Below, in pieces: positions 1 to 5,208 of a DNA stretch of 8,946 bases (position 1 is the first letter of the stretch; the number at the start of each line of letters is the position of its first letter). A model generated the notes under the pieces. It worked only from the letters and a program-made list of their open reading frames with translations, was not told the origin of the DNA and made no database searches. The stretch is from the NCBI GenBank assembly GCA_002690445.1, contig NZER01000225.1, positions 1-8,946 on the forward strand, given 5' to 3'. The stretch is from Candidatus Pacearchaeota archaeon (GTDB taxonomy: Archaea; Nanoarchaeota; Nanoarchaeia; Pacearchaeales; GW2011-AR1). The position numbers were made by a program, and so were the translations under genes.

Positions 1-1
1 A

Positions 2-211
2 GGAACCTTATGTTCTTGTTTCAATTGCGGTAATCCACGTAAGACTAGATCGGGAAGCCGTGATGGATATCGTCTTACCTTACGAGAACGACAGAACAAC
101 ATCACATTCGATGAACAACTGAACGACATACATACAAAGGAAACCACTATGTCTAAACATGAGATGAACATGGTACTCATTGCAGCGTATCTAAGGCAGG
201 TAGCAACATGA
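2..211 (+). CDS. C-terminal fragment of a CxCxxCGNPR-motif hypothetical protein (5' end outside window)
   Basis: The frame beginning at base 2 is open from the window edge to a TGA at 209-211, giving 69 residues. Near its start it carries C-S-C-F-N-C-G-N-P-R-K (residues 4-14), followed by a basic stretch and LRERQNN..FDEQL. This layout, CxCxxCGNPR followed by an (L/Q)ER helix, is one I recognise from small uncharacterised bacterial and phage proteins. The cysteines suggest metal binding, but the function is unknown. The stop overlaps the next start as ATGA, which suggests translational coupling. An internal ATG at 149 with AAAGGA eight bases upstream could start a separate 20-residue peptide. 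The unbroken frame and the motif make one longer protein the simpler reading. Confidence 0.6.
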   Translation, partial: GTLCSCFNCGNPRKTRSGSRDGYRLTLRERQNNITFDEQLNDIHTKETTMSKHEMNMVLIAAYLRQVAT

Positions 212-1080
212 GTAGACTAAGCACAAAGACCAAGCACAAGCTACACTGGAAAGATGCCTGGGAAACTATAGAAACAGACTCATTTGATGCAAGGGTAAGG
301 TGTTGCGGTAAGGTACATACCCTTAGACTACTAAAGACTGGGGAACTCATACCTCTGAACCACCATGGGTGGAATGATGATGTAGATAGAGTCTTAGTAT
401 ACTCAGGAGAAGACCTTCGTTGTCACAAGGTACTGAATACCTGGCGTGAAATCTTTAAAAATGGGCATCTCTCTACTGAATGTAAAGCAATCCTGCCTAA
501 GGGGAAGGTTAATGGTTGGAGGTTACAGGATATAGCTAACACGCTTCTTCACAATTCTAATGCGTGGCGCAATGAATGGAGTAGAGTACAGAGGGCAAGG
601 AGGGCGTCGGTAAAAACAGCAGTAGACAGGTATACATACAAAAATCAATGGGTGAGCCGACTGTGGAATAACTACCTCCAATGGGTATTAGATTCACAGT
701 TTTATGCAAATGAACTTAGTGGTGTACTTGACCGACCACACCATTCTCAAAGAGGTGCAAGTACAGAGATTGCTGAAAAGAATGCAGCAAACTTTATATG
801 TGCGGTAGTGAAAAAGGGTATGTTGAAAAACACATACTTAAGAGTAAATACACAAGTAATACCGCCACCTGCTGGAGCAAGTAGACTCCAGAGGGTAGCA
901 GTTAGAAACGTTGTGCAGATGGACGACCGTCTGGTTTGTATCTACTATCGACTGAAGAGGGATGCATACAATCCTTCTTATGGAGGTAATAGTTTTTCTT
1001 CTACACCCTTTATAGGGGTAGCAGAATTGGGTAGCGATGGGTCATGGATAATCAAAGATTTCAACTATGGAGTATATTAA
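208..1080 (+). CDS. Hypothetical protein, 290 aa, unrecognised
   Basis: I do not recognise this protein. It is basic and rich in Arg, Lys, Trp and Asn, with no signal peptide and no obvious membrane span. The N-terminal third has Cys-Cys-Gly and His-His pairs (CCGK near residue 32, NHHGW near 51) but no clear metal-site spacing. The middle (about 100-180) looks helical, with a basic segment RVQRARRAS near 126-134, and the C-terminal 80 residues look beta-rich. The start ATG overlaps the upstream TGA, with AAGGCAGG about seven bases before it. The next gene starts one base after its TAA, so it sits in a tight operon. By my count 17 of its 24 arginines use AGA/AGG, unlike the CGN preference of the right-hand genes, which may mean a different origin. 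A nucleic-acid-binding role is possible from the charge alone and is only a guess. Confidence 0.75.
   Translation: MSRLSTKTKHKLHWKDAWETIETDSFDARVRCCGKVHTLRLLKTGELIPLNHHGWNDDVDRVLVYSGEDLRCHKVLNTWREIFKNGHLSTECKAILPKGKVNGWRLQDIANTLLHNSNAWRNEWSRVQRARRASVKTAVDRYTYKNQWVSRLWNNYLQWVLDSQFYANELSGVLDRPHHSQRGASTEIAEKNAANFICAVVKKGMLKNTYLRVNTQVIPPPAGASRLQRVAVRNVVQMDDRLVCIYYRLKRDAYNPSYGGNSFSSTPFIGVAELGSDGSWIIKDFNYGVY
1069..1072 (+). promoter_or_regulatory. Shine-Dalgarno GGAG selecting the start at 1082
   Basis: GGAG lies nine bases before ATG 1082. The alternative in-frame ATG at 1067 would overlap the upstream gene by 14 bp and has no purine-rich site before it. The start at 1082 is therefore preferred, which removes five residues (MEYIK). 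Confidence 0.6.
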
Positions 1081-1081
1081 A

Positions 1082-2584
1082 ATGCAAGTAGCAACAAAAA
1101 CACAAAGAACAGAAGTAACCCCAGTAACAGAGGAACGGGGAGTTTTAACCTCGTCGATTATGGAAGGTGCAAGAACTGTAGCTATCTATGAGTTTAGATA
1201 CTGGCGACGTATTATCTCTACGCTAACCTTCTACGAAAACAATAACGATAGCTGTCCTACAGCTAAGATTGACCAGCGTATGCGAGTACAGATTAATGGT
1301 CCCTGGTTTTTGGGACTGTCAGTTAATCAAAGGGCAGCGGTACTCGTACATGAAGCTGCACATATAATCATGAAACATCGGCATAGAGAAAAGGTTTTCC
1401 TACCTCTTAATCCTGTGCTTCTAAACATCTGTGCAGACTACGAGATTAACTCTGGTCCTAAACTATGGAACTACCTACAGGATGGCCCAGAGCCACAAGG
1501 TATACACCCCAGTAAAGCAGGGTGGGAAGAAGGGAGGTCTTTTGAATACTATGTTCAAAAGATGCTGGAACAAATAGAGGAAGAGGAAGAAGAAGAAGGG
1601 GATGGAGGAGGGGATGGAGAAGATACATATACAGAGGGTGGATACCCAGGAGGTTCAGACGATGACAATAAAGGAACGGCAACTCATGACGATGATAACA
1701 ATGATAACGATGGTAGTGGTGATGGTAACGGTGGGTCCACAGATAGTGGAGGTACTGATAACAGTGGAGAAGATGATGATTCAACTGATGTTGGACCACC
1801 TGGTGTAGCTGGCAAAGGTACAGGTATTCCTAAAGGGCATGAAGCCCCTTTGGGGGGAGGCGGTGGCTGTGAGGATATAGACGATTCTCTTGGCGATTTA
1901 CCAGGTATGCCTGAACATGAGACAGAGAAGGTAGTACGTCGTACCGTTAGGGATATGGTAGAAAGCCATGCCCGTAGTCAGGTAGGTGCTGGGTATTTCG
2001 AGTATGCAGTAGACAGTCTGAAACCTCCCAAGGTTCCATGGCAGTCTATCCTTCAAGGTCTACTTGGTTCTGCCATAGAAGGGTGGAAACGTGGCATGGA
2101 AGATAAGTCTTATGCTGCACAAGGCCGTCGAGGTAATCCTGACATCATCATGCCTGGGTGGTACTCACCTGAACCTAGTATTACTGTAGTAGTAGATACC
2201 AGTGGTTCTATGGGTAGGTTGTTAGAGGATTGCGCTAGTGAAATTGCATCTCTTCTTAGGGAACAAAGCGATATCTTCTTTGTAGCATTCGATACACGGG
2301 TAACTGCAGCCCAAAAAGTACGACGTATCGAAGACCTCTGTTTTAAGGGTGGGGGTGGTACCTGTATGGATGTTGCTTTGGAGAAGGTATGTGATGAAAC
2401 ATTCTGCCAAGAGAATGAGATACACAAACCTGACCTTGTAGTATTACTTACAGACTGTGAAACAGGTTGGCCCAGTAGTCCTTTAGATACTCGCATCATC
2501 GTAGTAGGTGTAGGTAATAGTTACTATAATCGTCGTGAATATATCCCTATGTGGATGGATTACGTCAAGGTAGAGAAGGAGTAG
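1082..2584 (+). CDS. Putative metallopeptidase with C-terminal VWA-like domain (DUF2201-type), 500 aa
   Basis: Two domains are visible. Residues about 25-165 form a zincin-like domain with HEAAH (H90, E91, H94) in the context VLVHEAAHIIMKH. It is followed by LLNICADYEIN (about 113-123), the usual downstream aspartate-containing segment of the DUF2201 N-terminal metallopeptidase family. Residues about 365-480 form a VWA-like domain with MIDAS DTSGS (372-376), a later GGGGT (423-427) and LTD (456-458). Between them lies a linker of roughly 100 residues: a Glu run, then Asp/Asn/Gly/Ser repeats, then GPPG and a Gly run. Family members pair a putative zinc peptidase with a metal-dependent protein-interaction domain and often act with MoxR-type AAA ATPases. 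No such ATPase is in the window. No signal peptide is seen, so it is probably cytoplasmic. Peptidase activity is inferred from HExxH only. The long acidic linker makes it larger than is usual for this architecture. Confidence 0.85.
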   Translation: MQVATKTQRTEVTPVTEERGVLTSSIMEGARTVAIYEFRYWRRIISTLTFYENNNDSCPTAKIDQRMRVQINGPWFLGLSVNQRAAVLVHEAAHIIMKHRHREKVFLPLNPVLLNICADYEINSGPKLWNYLQDGPEPQGIHPSKAGWEEGRSFEYYVQKMLEQIEEEEEEEGDGGGDGEDTYTEGGYPGGSDDDNKGTATHDDDNNDNDGSGDGNGGSTDSGGTDNSGEDDDSTDVGPPGVAGKGTGIPKGHEAPLGGGGGCEDIDDSLGDLPGMPEHETEKVVRRTVRDMVESHARSQVGAGYFEYAVDSLKPPKVPWQSILQGLLGSAIEGWKRGMEDKSYAAQGRRGNPDIIMPGWYSPEPSITVVVDTSGSMGRLLEDCASEIASLLREQSDIFFVAFDTRVTAAQKVRRIEDLCFKGGGGTCMDVALEKVCDETFCQENEIHKPDLVVLLTDCETGWPSSPLDTRIIVVGVGNSYYNRREYIPMWMDYVKVEKE

Positions 2585-2690
2585 CTTGGCCTCATTGGTA
2601 GCTACCCCTTAGTATCCGGCAGAAGTGGTTCCTTTGCACACGTTCTGACCGGGTACTTTGGAGTACTTATCAATTCTGATATTTACTAAC

Positions 2691-2696
2691 AAAGGA
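2691..2696 (+). promoter_or_regulatory. Shine-Dalgarno AAAGGA selecting the start at 2703
   Basis: AAAGGA ends six bases before ATG 2703. The frame is open upstream to a TTG at 2658, which would add 15 residues, but that TTG lies inside a GTACT/AGTAC dyad and has no ribosome binding site. ATG 2703 is chosen. Confidence 0.65.
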
Positions 2697-2702
2697 TACG
2701 TA

Positions 2703-3581
2703 ATGAGTGAACAAACAAAAGAGATAGTAGCTAAAGGTAAACATGTAAGCTGGAGTCTGGGTGACCAGACAAATGTAGACCAGGTTAGAGCAGGGTTTGC
2801 CCAGATTACTCTGGGTAGTAAGACCTTGATTAAACTTGCACCAGATTACAATACGCCCAAGGCTTCGTTGAAAGCTGCACTGGATAAACACTTCAAAGGA
2901 AGGGATTTTCTGGTACGGCCCCTAAAAGACAGAAGGTATGCAGTCGTTAGGGAGGACTCAACTGGTGATGACGTTACTGCTTCTCTGGAGCATGGCACGT
3001 TGTTTGAGGTAGGTCTTGAAACACCTCATAGTAGGGACCCTGATTTTGTAGAGATAGAACTTAATGCTCTATCTCCTGAGTTAGAAGAGAGTATCTGTAA
3101 AGAGATGAAACGACAGATGAAACTCTGTTCTCGTTACATGCTTTCTAAGAAGTTAGTCGGTGTAATAGATGCCCTTCATGGGTTGTGTGTTACCGGGAAC
3201 GGTGGCATGTACTCCATACCAGATAGAACAGTTCCCGTGTGGGACCAGGTTAAGAAGGTCATCATGGATGCGGGTACAGGTAATCAGTTCGCTGGGTACC
3301 GTGTCGTATTCGACGATGAATCCTGTGAGAGTACATTGAATGCACTGACCCGTTCTATGGAAAAAGAGATAGAGAAGATAGAGGGTCTGGTAGTTAATGC
3401 TGAAACAGACTTGGGTAAACGTGCTCTGGATACTCAGCTAAAGAGGGTTAAGACCCTGAAAGGACGTACTATGTGGTACGAGAAGATGTATAACAAAAAA
3501 CTAAAAGACATTACTGAAAGTCTTAAAATCTTAGATGGAACGTTGGTTCTTGCTGTTGGTAATGCCGCATCTGCTGACTAG
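2703..3581 (+). CDS. Uncharacterised phage protein, 292 aa, tentatively DUF6744-like
   Basis: The start at 2703 is set by AAAGGA six bases upstream. The N-terminal 85 residues look like a small alpha/beta domain with PKASLKAAL (52-60) and LVRPL (70-74). The central part has a conserved-looking GGMYSIP (167-173), preceded by LHGLCVTGN. The C-terminal 80 residues (about 212-275) are strongly helical and charged, probably coiled coil. The order 'Leu-Val-Arg-Pro-Leu, then GGxYxxP before a helical tail' reminds me of an uncharacterised phage/actinobacterial family annotated DUF6744. This is recalled from pattern only and is not certain. There is no Walker A, so it is not the ATPase partner expected for the upstream VWA protein. 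Its position right after that gene and before the terminator suggests the two belong to one functional unit. It is likely cytoplasmic, and the biochemical role is unknown. Confidence 0.75.
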   Translation: MSEQTKEIVAKGKHVSWSLGDQTNVDQVRAGFAQITLGSKTLIKLAPDYNTPKASLKAALDKHFKGRDFLVRPLKDRRYAVVREDSTGDDVTASLEHGTLFEVGLETPHSRDPDFVEIELNALSPELEESICKEMKRQMKLCSRYMLSKKLVGVIDALHGLCVTGNGGMYSIPDRTVPVWDQVKKVIMDAGTGNQFAGYRVVFDDESCESTLNALTRSMEKEIEKIEGLVVNAETDLGKRALDTQLKRVKTLKGRTMWYEKMYNKKLKDITESLKILDGTLVLAVGNAASAD

Positions 3582-3605
3582 TTTATATATCTCTCTCACG
3601 AGAGG

Positions 3606-3640
3606 AACCCTGCGGGCTAACGCTCGTGGGGTTTTTCTTT
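3606..3640 (+). terminator. Intrinsic terminator 1, end of left operon
   Basis: A 12-bp stem (3606-3617 with 3622-3633, three G-U pairs) closes a four-base TAAC loop and runs into TTTTTCTTT. It begins 24 bp after the stop of the 292-aa gene. A smaller CTCT/AGAG hairpin (3593-3604) lies directly before it. Confidence 0.9.
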
Positions 3641-3728
3641 GTCTACACATTTCTCCTGTGTGGGTGTCTAATTTGTTTTGCGCTCCATTTTTGCACAAGG
3701 TCAATTGTGTAGAGAAACAGTTCTACTC

Positions 3729-3761
3729 GGTTGGTATGCTCCTGCGTACCGACCTTTTTTT
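3729..3761 (+). terminator. Intrinsic terminator 2
   Basis: An 11-bp stem (3729-3739 with 3744-3754, two G-U pairs) with a TCCT loop is followed by seven Ts (3755-3761). No open reading frame worth calling lies between terminators 1 and 2, so it either backs up the first or ends a short untranslated RNA. Confidence 0.9.
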
Positions 3762-3864
3762 GTCTAGGGTATGTGTAATCCTGCCCAAGGTGGTGGGAGA
3801 TGGGGGAGAACGCAAGGACTATCATCAGGCGCGGTAAGGCCAAAATTTCATCGGTTAATTTTCC

Positions 3865-3885
3865 CCCGCGTAAGCGGGTTTTTTT
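3865..3885 (+). terminator. Intrinsic terminator 3
   Basis: A CCCGC/GCGGG stem with a GTAA (GNRA-type) tetraloop is followed by seven Ts. The stem is only 5 bp but all G-C. A weaker AAAATT/AATTTT dyad (3842-3847, 3857-3862) lies just upstream. Confidence 0.85.
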
Positions 3886-3900
3886 GAATCTGAGTCCACA

Positions 3901-3928
3901 AAACTAGGAGACTTTGCTCTGGTGTCAA
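3901..3928 (-). promoter_or_regulatory. Promoter-like element pointing left
   Basis: On the minus strand TTGACA (3928-3923) is followed, after 16 bases, by TAGTTT (3906-3901). It has the same TTGACACC box as the operon promoter at 4417. No minus-strand gene follows, so any transcript would be antisense to the terminator tract and the 292-aa gene. The -10 is weak (3/6). Confidence 0.25.
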
Positions 3929-3938
3929 TGCAAACGAA

Positions 3939-3956
3939 AGATTTACACGTAAATCT
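3939..3956. repeat. 18-bp palindrome
   Basis: AGATTTAC and GTAAATCT are perfect inverted arms around a central AC. AGATTTACA recurs directly at 4441-4449, overlapping the promoter -10 of the right operon, so the half-site may be a protein-binding sequence. Confidence 0.8.
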
Positions 3957-4050
3957 CTATGTTAAGGTATTACATGAGGGGAAGCCTAGTTTCAGGTACT
4001 TAGGTTGTCATCCTTAATGTAGTACATGAGCATAGAGATTTTCATGTAAA
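3942..4050. repeat. Long imperfect foldback (18/20 arms)
   Basis: Bases 3942-3961 are complementary to 4031-4050 at 18 of 20 positions. Inside, TTAAGG (3962-3967) pairs with CCTTAA (4012-4017), ATGA (3974-3977) with TCAT (4008-4011), and CCTA (3985-3988) with TAGG (4001-4004). Together they make a nested, bulged stem of about 110 nt. The left outer arm also belongs to the 18-bp palindrome, so two alternative structures compete. Confidence 0.7.
3962..4030 (+). repeat. Direct repeat pair, 15/17
   Basis: TTAAGGTATTACATGAG (3962-3978) and TTAATGTAGTACATGAG (4014-4030) match at 15 of 17 positions and lie 52 bp apart within the foldback. The second copy contains the TAGTACAT octamer and the first a one-mismatch form. 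Confidence 0.7.
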
Positions 4051-4147
4051 CCCCAAGGCGTTTCACGGTACAACCTGGGTTATTCTGTACTACTAAGTTG
4101 TTAACCACCGTGTTAGTACATTAGCCATTCGTCGATAATGTCGATTG

Positions 4148-4176
4148 CAACTACATCATAGCCGGTGTGGTGTCAA
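4148..4176 (-). promoter_or_regulatory. Promoter-like element pointing left into the foldback
   Basis: On the minus strand TTGACA (4176-4171) is followed, after 17 bases, by TAGTTG (4153-4148). It would transcribe leftward through the 3942-4050 foldback. The -10 match is poor, so this is only a candidate for an antisense or priming RNA. Confidence 0.25.
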
Positions 4177-4222
4177 CCATAGGAAAATATGTGTTTCTGT
4201 ATTCTCTATATATTCCGTAATC

Positions 4223-4245
4223 TATCAATGTGGGTTGATACATTG
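4223..4245. repeat. Two overlapping small dyads
   Basis: TATCAA (4223-4228) is the inverse of TTGATA (4235-4240), and CAATGT (4226-4231) is the inverse of ACATTG (4240-4245). The pairs overlap and exclude each other as stems, so they could be overlapping operator half-sites or a small switch. Chance is not excluded. Confidence 0.4.
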
Positions 4246-4416
4246 TTTTTCCTACCGGTTCAAATCACCTCTGCTAATGACTTAGTAGGCAGTTGGAATA
4301 ATGGAGGTTCAACCTACATTTTGGGAAAGTGGCAAATGTCTCATATGGTGGTTACTAAGTTAGTAGTACATATTTTTGAATTTTTGCTGCTCTGGGTTGG
4401 AACCACCTTTTTTGCC

Positions 4417-4445
4417 TTGACACCTACTGTAATAGTGAGTAGATT
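4417..4445 (+). promoter_or_regulatory. Sigma-70-type promoter of the right operon
   Basis: A consensus -35 TTGACA (4417-4422), a 17-bp spacer and -10 TAGATT (4440-4445, 4/6) precede ATG 4452. A start site about seven bases after the -10 falls on or next to the ATG, which implies a leaderless or nearly leaderless message. The -10 overlaps a copy of AGATTTACA shared with the 3939-3956 palindrome, so a repressor bound there could block the promoter. Confidence 0.6.
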
Positions 4446-4451
4446 TACATC

Positions 4452-4844
4452 ATGACCGAACGACAATACATCAACGATTTACTGGCTCGGCTCACCGAAC
4501 GTTTGGGCGCTTCTCGTGAGACAACAATCTTGACGGCTCTTCGGGTGCTGGACAAAGAGAGTGCTGTTTCACCACATTCCCCAATGCCTGATGTGCAGAC
4601 GATTCTTCGGACGGCACATAAAGTCTACGAAGAACTCGGCCCGTTTACAATGGATGAGTTGCTCGATAAAGCTTTTGCAGATTTAGGCCAGAGCAGCATT
4701 ATTCTTAATGCCCAAAGCGCGAAGATCTTCTTTGGGAAGGTCATCGATGCAGCAGGTTTTACACGTCGGCAAGTACGCCGACGAAATGGCGACAGGCCCC
4801 TTGTTTGGGTGCCTTCGAACACAGGAGAAAACAATGTCCAATGA
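4452..4844 (+). CDS. Small DNA-binding protein, probable winged helix, 130 aa
   Basis: I do not recognise a named family. The N-terminal helix pair (LLARLTERLGASRETTILTA, about 10-29) resembles the helix-turn-helix half of ribbon-helix-helix folds. The C-terminal part (about 60-121) looks like a winged helix: a helix after GPFTMDELL, a candidate recognition helix FGKVIDAAGF (94-103), a basic turn TRRQVRRRNGDR (104-115) and a LVWVP wing strand. It is first in the replication operon, directly after the repeat region, and its last 11 bp overlap the next gene. This fits a regulator, origin-binding protein or primase accessory factor, by inference. The ATG has no good Shine-Dalgarno site, only GTGAG 12 bases upstream, and sits about seven bases after the promoter -10. 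By my count 11 of 12 arginines use CGN codons, in contrast to the left module. Confidence 0.75.
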   Translation: MTERQYINDLLARLTERLGASRETTILTALRVLDKESAVSPHSPMPDVQTILRTAHKVYEELGPFTMDELLDKAFADLGQSSIILNAQSAKIFFGKVIDAAGFTRRQVRRRNGDRPLVWVPSNTGENNVQ

Positions 4845-5163
4845 AAATGTTACGCCGACCATGGCGGCAATCCTCAGAGCGGGTGATGCTGATTATCTGA
4901 ACGCTGCCCGCAATGGTGCGAGTGGTGCCCGTGAACGGATCAGAAGACCTGTTCGATTACCTCCTCCTCTGTGGGAAAAAATAGAGATTCTTGGAAGAAA
5001 GCTTCAGGGAGTCTTTCCCGACCACTACATTACGGTAAACTCAATCGTTGAGTTTCTATTGCATGAAGGTCTGACCTCTGTGCTCGCCAATCCCAGTAAC
5101 AATCGACTTCGTAGAATCGAGGGTGCTTTTCCTCATGACATTGAAGAAGCAGCAGAAGAGTAA
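4834..5163 (+). CDS. Ribbon-helix-helix-type DNA-binding protein, 109 aa
   Basis: The ATG at 4834 has AGGAG six bases upstream and overlaps the previous gene by 11 bp, so the two are probably translationally coupled. Residues about 38-80 match a ribbon-helix-helix pattern: a short strand (RRPVRLP), a first helix (PLWEKIEILGRKL), a longer than usual loop (QGVFPDHYI), and a second helix beginning TVNSIVEFLLHEGL. Proteins of this fold dimerise and bind repeated or palindromic operators. The N-terminal 35 residues contain MAAILRAGDADYLNAARNGA, probably helical, and the C-terminus is acidic. The adjacent repeats at 3939-4450 are natural candidate targets, which would make this an autoregulator or copy-control protein. 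That target is inferred, not shown. Confidence 0.75.
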   Translation: MSNENVTPTMAAILRAGDADYLNAARNGASGARERIRRPVRLPPPLWEKIEILGRKLQGVFPDHYITVNSIVEFLLHEGLTSVLANPSNNRLRRIEGAFPHDIEEAAEE

Positions 5164-5170
5164 AAAGACA

Positions 5171-5208
5171 CCCCGACTGATTGGAGTGCAGTTAACAACC
5201 AGTCGGGG
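5171..5208 (+). promoter_or_regulatory. GC-rich hairpin before the primase-helicase ribosome binding site
   Basis: CCCCGACTG (5171-5179) and CAGTCGGGG (5200-5208) form a perfect 9-bp stem. After an A/C mismatch it continues with TTG/CAA (5181-5183, 5196-5198) around a 12-base loop. No T-tract follows, so it is not a standard terminator. It starts eight bases after the upstream stop and ends six bases before AGGAG (5214-5218). It could protect the downstream message, serve as a processing site, or bind a protein that controls translation of the primase-helicase. Confidence 0.6.

Larger units (their letters stand above)
3582..3885. other. Gene-free triple-terminator tract
   Basis: These 304 bp follow the left operon and hold three + strand terminators. 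The two gaps (3641-3728 and 3762-3864) each begin with the same octamer TTTGTCTA running out of the T-tract. The first gap has TCTACACA (3642-3649) complementary to TGTGTAGA (3706-3713). The frames crossing the tract lack ribosome binding sites and run through the terminators, so I call no gene. Short structured RNAs are possible but unproven. Confidence 0.6.
4087..4369. repeat. 23-bp inverted repeat with distant arms (20/23)
   Basis: Bases 4087-4109 and 4347-4369 are inverted copies: ten identical positions at the outer end, eight at the inner end, and a five-base centre with three differences. The arms are about 240 bp apart. Each arm also holds TACTAAGTT in the same direction, so the element mixes inverted and direct symmetry. 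Confidence 0.7.
4020..4371 (+). repeat. TAGTACAT iteron-like octamers
   Basis: Exact TAGTACAT occurs at 4020-4027, 4114-4121 and 4364-4371. An inverted 7/8 copy lies at 4086-4092 (TGTACTA) and a one-mismatch copy at 3968-3975. A related element, TACTAAGT, occurs at 4091-4098 and 4353-4360, and inverted at 4280-4287. The clustering suggests protein-binding sites. Confidence 0.55.
3886..4451. other. Repeat-dense intergenic control region, candidate origin or operator cluster
   Basis: These 566 bp lie between the terminators and the replication operon and hold no convincing gene. They contain a long foldback (3939-4050), a spaced direct repeat, TAGTACAT octamers, an inverted repeat with arms at 4087-4109 and 4347-4369, small overlapping dyads (4223-4245), AT-rich patches (4200-4215, 4371-4385) and three TTGACACC boxes. 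Repeats plus AT-rich DNA directly upstream of primase and helicase genes are typical of phage or plasmid replication origins and of their autoregulatory operators. The function here is inferred from layout only. Confidence 0.5.

Noticed and set aside
1458..1799. Minus-strand frame opposite the Asp/Gly linker of the metallopeptidase
   Set aside because: It is rich in His, Leu and Tyr purely because it reads the low-complexity linker codons in reverse, with no initiation site.
3535..3837. 100-codon + strand frame across the terminators
   Set aside because: It overlaps the end of the 292-aa gene in another frame, crosses two strong terminators, has no ribosome binding site and encodes a nonsense-like Cys/Leu/Val-rich product.
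3962..4030. Repeats as a CRISPR array
   Set aside because: Only two copies of 17 bp with one 35-bp gap and mismatches; no regular array of repeats and spacers and no cas gene in the window.
4255..4268. GGTTCAAATC resembling a tRNA T-loop
   Set aside because: The flanking bases do not form a five-pair T-stem, and no acceptor, D or anticodon arm can be placed upstream.
4391..4413. GGTT/AACC followed by CACCTTTTTT as a possible terminator before the operon
   Set aside because: The arms are only four base pairs with a two-base loop, which cannot form a stable hairpin, and the T-run is not adjacent to the stem.
4189..4455. An 88-codon + strand frame with AGGA upstream whose TGA overlaps ATG 4452 as ATGA
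   Set aside because: The overlap is suggestive, but the protein is Trp/Phe-rich with no recognisable pattern and is unlike the charged proteins around it. The AGGA is only four bases from the ATG, and the frame runs through the inverted-repeat arm and the TTGACA promoter. Left as a low-probability gene.
5171..5208. Hairpin after the ribbon-helix-helix gene as an operon terminator
   Set aside because: There is no T-tract after the stem, and the next gene follows with its own ribosome binding site and no promoter, so read-through is more likely.
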